A stretch of DNA of 28,130 nt from Propionibacterium sp. (GTDB lineage: Bacteria; Actinomycetota; Actinomycetes; Propionibacteriales; Propionibacteriaceae), in NCBI GenBank assembly GCA_012719335.1, contig JAAYAO010000334.1, positions 1 to 28,130 on the forward strand. Direction: 5' to 3'. Below, piece after piece: positions 10,528-17,435 of this stretch (position 1 is its first letter; each line of letters opens with the position of its first letter). The notes under the pieces are model-generated. The model worked only from the letters and a program-made list of their open reading frames with translations. It searched no databases and was not told the DNA's origin. The position numbers were made by a program, and so were the translations under genes.

Positions 10528-11324
10528 GCGCTCCGGCGTTCGTCGTCCGGCTGGACAATTTCGAGGGCCCCTTCGACCTGCTGCTGCAGTTGATCTCGCG
10601 GCGCCGCCTCGACGTCACCGAGGTGGCGTTGTCGCAGGTGACCGACGAGTTCATCGCCCATGCCCGCGCCGGCGGCAAGGTGTGGCCGCTGGAACAAACC
10701 AGCCAATTCCTGCTGGTCGCGGCCACCCTGTTGGACCTCAAAGCCGCCCGGCTGCTGCCGGCCGGCGAGGTGGAGGACGACGAGGACCTCGCCCTGTTGG
10801 AGGCCCGCGACCTGCTGTTCGCCCGCCTGTTGCAGTACCGCGCCTTTCAACAGGTCGCGGCCTGGGTTGCCGACGTGTTGGACACCCAACGCTCCTGGCA
10901 CCCCCGACCAGGCGGCCTCGAGCCGCAGTTCGCCGCGCTGCTGCCCGAGGTCGAACTCGACCTGGGGGTGGACGAGTTGGCCGCGATGGCCGCCGCGGCG
11001 ATGACCCCGAAACCCGCCCCGATGGTGTCGCTGGAGCATTTGCACGCGCCGGCGGTTAGTGTGCGGGATGAAGCACAGGTGATCGTCAACCGCCTGCGGG
11101 TGGTGCGCAGCCTGTCGTTCCGGTCCCTGGTCGCCGACGTGGAGGTGCCGGTGCTGGTGGCACGCTTCCTGGCCCTGCTGGAACTGTTCCGGGAGGCCGC
11201 GGTGGCGTTCGAACAGGCCGGCCCGCTGACGGAGTTGACCATCCGCTGGACCGGCACCGAAGCTGGTGAGGTCGCGATCAGCGACGAGTACGTGCGTGAG
11301 GAGGGTGGGACCCCGGATGAGTGA
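10524..11324 (+). CDS. scpA: Segregation and condensation protein ScpA (kleisin)
   Basis: 266 aa. Begins VSAPAFVVRLDNFEGPFDLLLQLI, the conserved ScpA N-terminal motif (FEGPFDLLL 13-21), then DVTEVALSQVTDEF and WPLEQTSQFLLVAATLLDLKAARLLP. The C-terminal winged-helix part contains VEVPVLVARFLALLELFREAAVAFEQ. ScpA bridges the SMC heads and recruits ScpB for chromosome compaction and segregation. GTG 10524 overlaps the RHH-like stop (GTGA); the frame open further upstream lies inside parA and the RHH-like gene. It overlaps scpB by 8 nt. Confidence 0.95.
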   Translation: MSAPAFVVRLDNFEGPFDLLLQLISRRRLDVTEVALSQVTDEFIAHARAGGKVWPLEQTSQFLLVAATLLDLKAARLLPAGEVEDDEDLALLEARDLLFARLLQYRAFQQVAAWVADVLDTQRSWHPRPGGLEPQFAALLPEVELDLGVDELAAMAAAAMTPKPAPMVSLEHLHAPAVSVRDEAQVIVNRLRVVRSLSFRSLVADVEVPVLVARFLALLELFREAAVAFEQAGPLTELTIRWTGTEAGEVAISDEYVREEGGTPDE

Positions 11325-11979
11325 CGAGTCGGCACCGCTGATCGAAGTGTTGCTGTTGATGGCCACCGAGCCGATCTCCGAACTCGAGCTCGCCGAGACC
11401 TGCGAGCGTCCCGTTGCCGAGGTCCGCACCATCCTGGCCGAACTGCAGGCCTTCTACGACGACACCGGACGGGGTTTCGCGCTGCGCAATGTCGGTGGCG
11501 GGTGGCGGTATTGGACCCGCCCCGAACACGCCGCGGCGATCGGCCGGCACCTGCTGGAGGGCCAACACGCCACGCTGTCCAAACCCGCCCTGGAAACCCT
11601 GTCGGTGATCGCCTACCTGCAGCCGGTCTCCCGCAGCCGGATCGCCGCGGTGCGCGGGGTGAACGTGGACGGGGTGGTGCGCACCCTGATCAGCCGCGGC
11701 CTGGTCGACGACTCCGGCCGCGACGAGAGCACCGGCGCCGGGCAACTGGTCACCACCCCCCTGTTCCTGGAACGGATGGGCCTGACCTCGCTCGACGACC
11801 TGCCGCCGCTGGCTCCCAACCTGCCCGAGGTGGCCGACCTGGAAGCCGAACTGAGCCGACTGGCCGACCTCGACCCCGAAGCCGGGGAACCGGTCGGGGC
11901 CACCGATGCCGCCGCCGAGCCCGACCCGCGGGCCGACACCCCGGCCACCACCGAGCCCGAACCACAACAGGAGAACTGA
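11317..11979 (+). CDS. scpB: Segregation and condensation protein ScpB
   Basis: 220 aa. Two winged-helix domains (about 1-75 and 85-160), with LLLMATEPISELELAE, GGWRYWTRPEH and the conserved LSKPALETLSVIAYLQPVSRSRIAAVRGVNVDGVVRTLISRGLV region typical of ScpB. Residues from about 165 form an acidic, Pro/Ala/Glu-rich tail that is probably disordered. It acts as a dimer on ScpA in the SMC complex. ATG 11317 overlaps scpA by 8 nt with a GAGGAGG-rich stretch upstream; the TGA overlaps the next ATG (TGATG), so it is co-translated with the pseudouridine synthase. Confidence 0.94.
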   Translation: MSDESAPLIEVLLLMATEPISELELAETCERPVAEVRTILAELQAFYDDTGRGFALRNVGGGWRYWTRPEHAAAIGRHLLEGQHATLSKPALETLSVIAYLQPVSRSRIAAVRGVNVDGVVRTLISRGLVDDSGRDESTGAGQLVTTPLFLERMGLTSLDDLPPLAPNLPEVADLEAELSRLADLDPEAGEPVGATDAAAEPDPRADTPATTEPEPQQEN

Positions 11980-12713
11980 TGGATCAGCCCGAAGGCGTGC
12001 GGCTGCAGAAAGTGCTCGCCGCCGCCGGCATCGCCTCCCGCCGAGCAGCCGAAGAGATGATCGCCGAGGGCCGGGTCGAGGTGAACGGCCGGCTCGTGCT
12101 CGAACAGGGCCTGCGGGTGAACCCCGACACCGACGAGATTCGGGTGGACGGCTCCCGGATCCCGCCGCCGCGTCGGCACGCCTACCTGGTGCTGAACAAG
12201 CCGCGCGGGGTGGTGTCCACCCTGTCCGACCCGGAGGGGCGCACCACGCTGGCCGACTACTTGGAGAACCGCCGCGAACGGCTCTTCCACGTCGGGCGCC
12301 TGGACACCGATACCGAGGGTCTGATCATCCTGACCAACCACGGCGAGTTCGCCCACCGGCTGGCCCACCCGTCCTACGAGGTGCCGAAAACCTACCTGGC
12401 GGTGGTCGAGGGCCGGGTCAACCCGGCGGTGATCCGGCGACTGCAGAAGGGCGTGACCCTGGAGGACGGCCCGGTGCGGCCCGACAAGGTCACCCTGAAG
12501 AACGCCCACGCCGACCGGTCGATGGTCGAGGTGGTGTTGCACGAGGGCCGCAACCGGATCGTGCGCCGGATGTTCGACTCGGTCGCCCACCCGGTACGCG
12601 AACTGGCCCGCACCCGGATCGGCCCGGTGCGGTTGGGCCGGCTGCCCAGCGGCGAATCACGCGACCTGACCCGGGAGGAACTGGGCGCCCTGCTGGACCT
12701 CATCGGGCTGTGA
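11979..12713 (+). CDS. rluB: RsuA/RluB-family rRNA pseudouridine synthase
   Basis: 244 aa. An S4 RNA-binding domain (about 8-55, VRLQKVLAAAGIASRRAAEEMI) precedes the catalytic domain with LNKPRGVVST and GRLDTDTEGLIILTN (catalytic D109), then NRIVRRMFDSVAHPV. The family isomerises uridine to pseudouridine, mostly in 23S rRNA for RluB (U2605 in E. coli numbering) or 16S for RsuA. The position after scpB (Rv1711 in mycobacteria) and the GRLDxxTEGL variant favour RluB, but the target site is not determined by sequence. AGGAG (11969-11973) lies 5 nt before the ATG. In mycobacteria cmk and der follow; here pafA does. Confidence 0.93.
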   Translation: MDQPEGVRLQKVLAAAGIASRRAAEEMIAEGRVEVNGRLVLEQGLRVNPDTDEIRVDGSRIPPPRRHAYLVLNKPRGVVSTLSDPEGRTTLADYLENRRERLFHVGRLDTDTEGLIILTNHGEFAHRLAHPSYEVPKTYLAVVEGRVNPAVIRRLQKGVTLEDGPVRPDKVTLKNAHADRSMVEVVLHEGRNRIVRRMFDSVAHPVRELARTRIGPVRLGRLPSGESRDLTREELGALLDLIGL

Positions 12714-12714
12714 A

Positions 12715-14106
12715 ATGTCCTTCCTGACCCGGCGGATCTACGGCCTGGAAAGCGAGTTCGGCGTGCTCGGGCTGGACGACCCGCTCAGCCCCGAACAGAT
12801 CGCCCGCTACCTGTTCCGCACCGTGGTGGCCTGGGGACGCACCAGCAACGTCTTCCTGGAGAACGGCTCCCGGGTCTACCTCGACGTCGGCTCGCACCCC
12901 GAGTACGCCACCGCCGAATGCGACTCCCTGCCCCAGGTGGTCGCCCACGACCGGGCCGGGGAACTGATCATCCACGACCTCGCCCTCGGCGCCCAGCAAC
13001 AACTGGCCGAGGAACGCATCACCAGCCGCATTCACCTGTTCAAGAACAACGTGGACTCCTACGGCCACTCCTACGGCTGCCACGAGAACTATCTGGTGCG
13101 CCGCACCGGCGACTTCGGCCGGTACGCCGATGTGCTGGTGCCCTTCCTGGTGTCGCGCACCCTGCTGTGTGGTGCCGGGCTGGTGGCCACCGACGAGCAC
13201 GGCCGAACCGGCTACCAACTCAGCCAACGCGCCGACCACATGTGGGAGGCGGTCTCCTCGGCCACCACCCGCACCCGTCCGATGATCAACACCCGCGACG
13301 AACCGCACGCCGACCCCGAACGGTACCGCCGGCTGCACGTGATCGTGGGGGACTCCACGATGGCCGAACCCACCACCGCGCTGAAGATCGGCTCCTGCGA
13401 GTACGTGTTGCGGGTGATCGAATCGGGCCGGGCGATGCGCGACCTGCGGTTGGAGAACCCGGTGCGGGCGATGCGCGAGATCAGCGCCGACCCGACCGGA
13501 CGCACCCCGGTGCGGTTGGCCAACGGCCGCACGATCACCGCCCTGGAACTGCAGGGGGAGTACCTGACCGCGGCCCTGGACATCGCCGCACAGGACCCCG
13601 AACCGGCCGACCCCTGGTTGGCCCGCACCCTGGAACTGTGGCAGCGCGGCCTCACCGCGATCGAAACCGACACCCTGACCCTGGTCGACACCGAACTGGA
13701 TTGGGTGATCAAACAACGCCTGCTGCAGCGTTACGCCGACCGGGACGGGCTGGCCCTCGACGACCCTCGGCTGGCCCAGATCTCGCTGTCCTACCACGAC
13801 ATCTCCCCGACCCGGGGCCTGCACCGGCTGTTGGAGACCGCCGGGGCCGCCGCCCGCTGGACCACCCCCGATCAGGTGACCGACGCGATGACCGTGGCCC
13901 CCGCCACCACCCGGGCCGCCTTGCGCGGCCGGTTCATCGCCGCCGCCCGCGCCGCCGGCGTGCCCTATGCGGTCGACTGGACGAACCTGCGGGTCACCGA
14001 GGGCGCCCACGCCCGCACCGTGCTGTGCAAGGACCCGTTCGCCGCCTCCGATGAGCGGGTGGACCGATTGATCGACGGAATCGGCGCCGGCGGGCCGGTC
14101 GGGTAA
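12715..14106 (+). CDS. pafA: Pup--protein ligase PafA
   Basis: 463 aa. Ligates the C-terminal Glu of Pup to lysines of target proteins in the actinobacterial pupylation pathway. It begins RRIYGLESEFGVL (Glu residues for Mg-ATP), then the invariant LDVGSHPEYATAECD with catalytic-base candidate D57, LFKNNVDSYGHSYGCHENYL, SSATTRTRPMINTRDEPHAD, RYRRLHVIVGDS and RTVLCKDPF. The homologous depupylase Dop starts with a GTEVEYG-type motif and carries an extra loop; the fit to PafA is clearly better. It starts one base after the rluB stop, so the two are probably cotranscribed. Dop, Pup and proteasome genes are not in this window. The stop TAA forms part of the next candidate promoter. Confidence 0.95.
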   Translation: MSFLTRRIYGLESEFGVLGLDDPLSPEQIARYLFRTVVAWGRTSNVFLENGSRVYLDVGSHPEYATAECDSLPQVVAHDRAGELIIHDLALGAQQQLAEERITSRIHLFKNNVDSYGHSYGCHENYLVRRTGDFGRYADVLVPFLVSRTLLCGAGLVATDEHGRTGYQLSQRADHMWEAVSSATTRTRPMINTRDEPHADPERYRRLHVIVGDSTMAEPTTALKIGSCEYVLRVIESGRAMRDLRLENPVRAMREISADPTGRTPVRLANGRTITALELQGEYLTAALDIAAQDPEPADPWLARTLELWQRGLTAIETDTLTLVDTELDWVIKQRLLQRYADRDGLALDDPRLAQISLSYHDISPTRGLHRLLETAGAAARWTTPDQVTDAMTVAPATTRAALRGRFIAAARAAGVPYAVDWTNLRVTEGAHARTVLCKDPFAASDERVDRLIDGIGAGGPVG

Positions 14107-14109
14107 GGT
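14104..14109 (+). promoter_or_regulatory. Candidate -10 element of the FKBP lipoprotein gene
   Basis: TAAGGT starts at the pafA stop codon TAA and ends 6 nt before GTG 14116, the leaderless geometry. AAGG in the same stretch, 7 nt before the GTG, could equally be a Shine-Dalgarno. No clear -35. Confidence 0.3.
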
Positions 14110-14115
14110 ACGCGC

Positions 14116-15150
14116 GTGCAGTACAACTTCCGACGCGCCGGTGCGGCCCTGGCGGCACTCACCCTGACCGTGGCCCTGGCCGCGTGTTCCGGTGACGACA
14201 CCGAGACCCCCACCGATCCCGGTACCGCCGACCCGACCGCGGTCGCACCCACCGACGAGGCCACCCCGGAGCCGACCCCCGAACCCACCCCGGAGGCCGA
14301 ACCGACCGTCCTGGAGAACCTGGACGACATCACGGTCACCGGTGAGTTGAACCAGCCGGTGACCATCGAGGTGCCCGCCCCGATGCAGGTCGACGAGACC
14401 CAGGTCAAGGTGCTCGAACAGGGTGACGGCGCGAAGGTGCCCGAGGGTGGCCAGGTGCTGGTGCACTACACCGGGGTGAACGGCCGCAGCGGCGAGGAGT
14501 TCGACTCCAGTTGGTCGGCCGGGGATCAGCCCGTGCCCTTCCCGCTCGATCAGGTCGTGCCCGGTTTTTCCAAGGGCCTGGTCGGCCAGCAGGTGGGCAG
14601 CCGGGTGCTGATCGCGATCACCGGTGCCGACGGGTACGACCCGATGGGCGGCAGCCCGCCGATGATCGAGGTCGGCGACACCCTGGTCTTCGTGGTCGAC
14701 ATCGTCGACACCCAGTTGGGTGGGCCCGAGGGTGAACCGGTGACCCCCGCCGATGGGTTGCCGACCGTCTCCGGCGAGCTGGACGCACCCGAGGTGACCA
14801 TCCCGAACGGCGACCCGCCGACCGAACTGGTCGTGCAGACCCTGATCAAGGGCACCGGCCCGGAGGTGGCCGCCACCGACACGATCGTGGCCGACTACCA
14901 GACCGTGTCCTGGAGCACCGGTGAAGTGATCGACCAGTCGTACGGCCGCAACCCCGCCTCGGCCCAGGTGTCCCGCCTGATCCAGGGCTGGGTCGAGGGC
15001 ATCCCCGGCCAGACCGTCGGCAGCCGGGTGCTGCTCGTGGTGCCGCCGGACCTGGCCTACGGCGAATCCGGCTACGAGGACCCGCCCGTCGAAGGCGGCG
15101 ACACGCTGGTGTACGTGGTCGATATTCTGATGTCGACGCCCGGCGAGTAA
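14116..15150 (+). CDS. Lipoprotein with two FKBP-type peptidyl-prolyl isomerase domains
   Basis: 344 aa. A lipoprotein signal (RR near the N terminus, hydrophobic 8-22, lipobox LAAC with C24) is followed by a disordered Thr/Asp/Pro/Glu linker with PEPT repeats (about 50-64). FKBP domain 1 (about 91-201) has VHYTG, FDSSW and VVPGFSKGLVG. FKBP domain 2 (about 220-340) has LIQGWVEGIPG and PPDLAYGESGY. Domain 2 keeps the hydrophobic-pocket residues (Trp292 and Tyr315 equivalents), with Asp in VIDQS where FD is usual; domain 1 has Phe in place of the pocket Trp and lacks the AYG loop (DGYDPMG). Domain 2 is the likelier active isomerase. It probably assists folding of exported proteins on the outer face of the membrane. 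The stop TAA overlaps a candidate tRNA promoter. Confidence 0.92.
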   Translation: MQYNFRRAGAALAALTLTVALAACSGDDTETPTDPGTADPTAVAPTDEATPEPTPEPTPEAEPTVLENLDDITVTGELNQPVTIEVPAPMQVDETQVKVLEQGDGAKVPEGGQVLVHYTGVNGRSGEEFDSSWSAGDQPVPFPLDQVVPGFSKGLVGQQVGSRVLIAITGADGYDPMGGSPPMIEVGDTLVFVVDIVDTQLGGPEGEPVTPADGLPTVSGELDAPEVTIPNGDPPTELVVQTLIKGTGPEVAATDTIVADYQTVSWSTGEVIDQSYGRNPASAQVSRLIQGWVEGIPGQTVGSRVLLVVPPDLAYGESGYEDPPVEGGDTLVYVVDILMSTPGE

Positions 15151-15153
15151 GCT
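15125..15153 (+). promoter_or_regulatory. Candidate promoter of the tRNA-Gly gene
   Basis: TTCTGA (15125-15130), a 17-nt spacer, then TAAGCT (15148-15153), which begins with the FKBP stop codon. Initiation about 7 nt later would fall 3-4 nt before the mature tRNA 5' end at 15164. The -35 match is weak. Confidence 0.35.
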
Positions 15154-15163
15154 GGGCCATTCT

Positions 15164-15237
15164 GCGGGTGGGGTCCGGTGGTCGGACGCCACACTTCCGG
15201 TGTGGAGATCGGGGTTCGAATCCTCGCGCCCGCTCCA
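15164..15237 (+). tRNA. tRNA-Gly (anticodon TCC), atypical core
   Basis: Folded by hand. Acceptor GCGGGTG/CGCCCGC (15164-15170 with 15227-15233, one G-T pair); D stem GTCC/GGAC (15173-15176 with 15184-15187); anticodon stem CCACA/TGTGG (15189-15193 with 15201-15205) with loop CTTCCGG, anticodon TCC at 15196-15198; variable AGAT; T stem CGGGG/CCTCG (15210-15214 with 15222-15226, one G-T pair) with loop TTCGAAT; discriminator T15234 and encoded CCA 15235-15237. The GCGGGTG acceptor is usual for bacterial glycine tRNAs. Odd: the universal U8 is G, A14 is G and A21 is C, so the D stem can gain a G14-C21 pair; the anticodon loop ends GG rather than AA. All stems pair fully, so decay into a pseudogene is not obvious. 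Confidence 0.85.
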
Positions 15238-15244
15238 ATTGCAG

Positions 15245-15257
15245 GCCGCGCAGCGGC
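15245..15257 (+). terminator. Short hairpin after the tRNA, possible terminator
   Basis: GCCGC-GCA-GCGGC begins 7 nt after the tRNA CCA and is followed by TGGTTTC. The stem is short and lacks a real T run. With the large inverted repeat next to it, it lies between the tRNA and the convergent gluQ-RS gene, where a bidirectional terminator would be expected. Confidence 0.3.
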
Positions 15258-15358
15258 TGGTTTCACTTCGACGGAGCTCAGTACGAGCGACAAGCTCAAC
15301 CGACGCCGCCGCGCTCACGTCGGTTGAGCAGGCCGCGTAGCGGCCGTGTCGAAACCAG
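15257..15358 (+). repeat. REP-like composite palindrome, copy B (two inverted arms)
   Basis: The outer arms CTGGTTTC (15257-15264) and GAAACCAG (15351-15358) are exact complements. The inner arms GCTCAACCGACG (15294-15305) and CGTCGGTTGAGC (15318-15329) are a perfect 12-bp inverted repeat with a 12-nt loop. The right arm carries its own hairpin GGCCGC-GTA-GCGGCC (15331-15345). The right arm matches copy A, and the left arm (CTGGTTTCACTTCGACG) matches 25664-25680. It lies between the tRNA and the 3' end of gluQ-RS. Confidence 0.8.
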
Positions 15359-15362
15359 TGAG

Positions 15363-16364
15363 CTATGCGGAGTCGATCCGGGCCGCCGGGCCGACGCCAC
15401 CGCCGAGCTTCGCCAGCCGGGGGAGCACCCAGGGGTCGGACGGTAGTTGCGCCGGGTCGAAGCGGCGCAGCAGCTCCGGCATGGTGACCTGCTCGCCGGG
15501 GAGCAGCCCGTCCGGGCCGGTCGGGCCGGGTTCGGCCAGGCCCAACGATGCGGCCAGCAGTGACCGCACCCGGCCGGGATCCCAGCCCAGCTCACCGACC
15601 TGGGCCAGGCTGATCGCCCCGTCCCGTTTCGCCAGCCGGGTGCCCTCGTCGTTGACCACCAACGGCACATGGGCGAACTCGGGCGGCCGGCCACCGAGCT
15701 GGTCGGCCAACCACCCGTGCCGGGGCGCCGACGACAGCAGGTCATCACCGCGGCACACCTGATCGATACCCATCGCCAGATCGTCCACCACCACCGCCAG
15801 GTGATACCCGAACGCCCCGTCACTGCGCCGCACCACGAAATCGTCCACCGGGGCGGTGACCGCGCCGTGCCAGCGGTCCTGCACGGTGAACGGGACGTCC
15901 CCGGCCCGTACCCGCAGGGCGGGCGGACGGGTCTCGCGGCGGCGCCGGCGTTCGGCGCTGCTCAGCTCCCGGCAGGTGCCCGGGTAGGGCCGCAACCCAT
16001 CGGCGGCGTGCGGGGCGGTGCTGGCCAGGGCGATGTCCTTGCGGGTACAGAAACACTCGAAGACGTCCAACCGGCCCAATGCCTCCTCGTACAGCCCCAG
16101 GCGTTCGGTCTGCACCACCGTCGGCGGGTCGAAATCCAGCCCGAGGGCGGCCAGGTCGGCGACCTGTTCGGCAGCCACCCGTGGGGCGCCGGCGACCCGC
16201 TGCTGGTCGAGATCCTCGATCCGCAATCGGAAGGCCCGTCCACTGCCACGGGCCAACAACCACGCCACCAGCGCGGTGCGCAGATTACCCAGGTGCAGCG
16301 CCGAGGTCGGGCTCGGCGCGTAACGTCCGGCTCCGGCGTGCGGTGTGCTGGTCGGTGGGTTCAT
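15363..16364 (-). CDS. gluQ: Glutamyl-Q tRNA(Asp) synthetase
   Basis: 333 aa, read right to left. A truncated GluRS-like catalytic domain without an anticodon-binding domain; it attaches glutamate to queuosine in tRNA-Asp. Visible: RYAPSPTSALHLGNLRTALVAWL with the HIGH-type HLGN (24-27), FRLRIEDLD, the zinc-ligand pattern CFC (104-106) with YPGTC (127-131), and the KMSKS-type RLAKR (243-247). Length and zinc ligands separate it from GltX, which has about 480 residues. ATG at 16364 is chosen; an upstream ATG at 16400 would add 12 residues with no homology expected. The C terminus after about 300 looks slightly longer than usual. It is the only minus-strand gene here and splits pafA from pafBC, with a palindromic repeat at its 3' end. 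Confidence 0.9.
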   Translation of the reverse strand: MNPPTSTPHAGAGRYAPSPTSALHLGNLRTALVAWLLARGSGRAFRLRIEDLDQQRVAGAPRVAAEQVADLAALGLDFDPPTVVQTERLGLYEEALGRLDVFECFCTRKDIALASTAPHAADGLRPYPGTCRELSSAERRRRRETRPPALRVRAGDVPFTVQDRWHGAVTAPVDDFVVRRSDGAFGYHLAVVVDDLAMGIDQVCRGDDLLSSAPRHGWLADQLGGRPPEFAHVPLVVNDEGTRLAKRDGAISLAQVGELGWDPGRVRSLLAASLGLAEPGPTGPDGLLPGEQVTMPELLRRFDPAQLPSDPWVLPRLAKLGGGVGPAARIDSA

Positions 16365-16375
16365 CTCGAACCCCG

Positions 16376-16381
16376 ATCGTA
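16376..16381 (-). promoter_or_regulatory. Candidate -10 element of gluQ-RS
   Basis: On the minus strand TACGAT lies 11 nt before the gluQ-RS ATG, giving a predicted 5' UTR of only a few bases. No strong -35 or Shine-Dalgarno is visible. It is divergent from the pafB promoter candidate. Confidence 0.3.
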
Positions 16382-16426
16382 ACCGGGTCAGCCCAGGCAC
16401 ATGTCCGCCCCGGGCGGATACGACAG

Positions 16427-16454
16427 TTCACAAACGGGGCCGTACCGGTAACCT
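16427..16454 (+). promoter_or_regulatory. Candidate promoter of the pafBC operon
   Basis: TTCACA (16427-16432, five of six matches to TTGACA), a 16-nt spacer, then TAACCT (16449-16454). It is followed by an AGGGGG stretch (16469-16474) close to ATG 16479. No SOS-box-like palindrome was seen in the 114-bp divergent gap. Confidence 0.45.
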
Positions 16455-16478
16455 CGACGGTGAACATCAGGGGGTGAC

Positions 16479-17435
16479 ATGGCGGCGCGCAAATCCGAGC
16501 GACAGATGAATCTGACGATCGTCCTCTTGGCGGCGCGTGGGTACCTGACCCGGCACCAGATCCGCCGCCGGGTCGAGGGGTACGCCGGCCTGAGTGACTC
16601 CGCCTTCGAACGGGCCTTCGAACGCGACAAGGATGATCTGCGCCGTTACGGCATGGAGATCAGCACCGGGCAGAACGCCGAGTGGGCCGCCGACGAGATC
16701 GGCTACCGGATCCTGCGCTCGGAGTTCGAACTGCCCCCGGTGCACCTGACCGCCGAGGAGGCCGCCGTGGTGGGCCTGGCCTCCCGCGCGTGGGCGGCAC
16801 ACGATCTGGCCGGATCCACCGCCAATGCGGTGCGCAAACTCTCCCTGGATTCCGAGGCCGGGTCGGCCGACCTGCCCTGGGATCCGGTGGTGACCGTGCC
16901 CGAACACGTCTTCACCCCGTTCATGGAGGCGGTGAACACCCGCACCCGGATTCGCTTCGACTACCGCAACTCCCGCGGCGAGGTGTCCCGACGCGTCCTC
17001 GAACCCTGGGGGCTGAGCCAAACCAAGGGCTCCTGGTACGTCACTGGGCGCGATGTCGATCGCGACGGCCGGCGCACCTTCAAGCTCGACCGGGTGATCG
17101 ACACCCCCCGGACGACCGGGGCGGCCGGCAGTTTCGACCTGCCACCCGGCCTCGACCTGGCGGCGATCTGGGCCGAACTGGCCGACCAACCGGCCCGCAG
17201 CGCCGTCCTCGCGTTGCGCCCGGGCACCGAGGCGGTGCTGCGCCGACGCGGTATCGACACCGACCACCCCCGTCCGGACGGCCTGCCGGAGGACTGGACG
17301 CTGTTGGAGGTGCCGTACTCCTACGAACCCGGCCTGATCGGGGAGTTGGCCGCCGCTGCCGACAATGTGCTGGTGCTGGCCCCGGCCGATCTGCGCGAAC
17401 GGGTGCTGGAACGACTCACCGGGGTGACGCGATGA
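16479..17435 (+). CDS. pafB: WYL-domain transcriptional regulator PafB
   Basis: 318 aa. An N-terminal winged helix-turn-helix (about 8-62, MNLTIVLLAARGYLTRHQIRRRVEGY), a helical linker (LTAEEAAVVGLASRAW) and a WYL domain (about 140-225) with the SWYVTGRD motif near 186 and RTFKLDRV, then a C-terminal WCX-type extension. In mycobacteria PafB and PafC form a heteromeric activator of the LexA-independent DNA-damage response, with WYL domains thought to sense single-stranded nucleic acid. ATG 16479 has a G-rich Shine-Dalgarno. The stop overlaps pafC (ATGA), consistent with assembly of the two subunits. Confidence 0.9.
   Translation: MAARKSERQMNLTIVLLAARGYLTRHQIRRRVEGYAGLSDSAFERAFERDKDDLRRYGMEISTGQNAEWAADEIGYRILRSEFELPPVHLTAEEAAVVGLASRAWAAHDLAGSTANAVRKLSLDSEAGSADLPWDPVVTVPEHVFTPFMEAVNTRTRIRFDYRNSRGEVSRRVLEPWGLSQTKGSWYVTGRDVDRDGRRTFKLDRVIDTPRTTGAAGSFDLPPGLDLAAIWAELADQPARSAVLALRPGTEAVLRRRGIDTDHPRPDGLPEDWTLLEVPYSYEPGLIGELAAAADNVLVLAPADLRERVLERLTGVTR

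Noticed and set aside
12715..14106. Dop (depupylase) rather than PafA
   Set aside because: The start motif RRIYGLESEFG, the length of 463 aa and the lack of an extra early loop fit PafA.
14262..14310. PEPT-encoding near-repeats in the FKBP gene as a functional DNA repeat
   Set aside because: Short imperfect repeats that simply encode a flexible linker after a lipoprotein signal.
12700..15318. 872-codon minus-strand frame opposite pafA, the FKBP gene and the tRNA
   Set aside because: It crosses two genes and a tRNA and is low in complexity, so it is a high-GC artefact.
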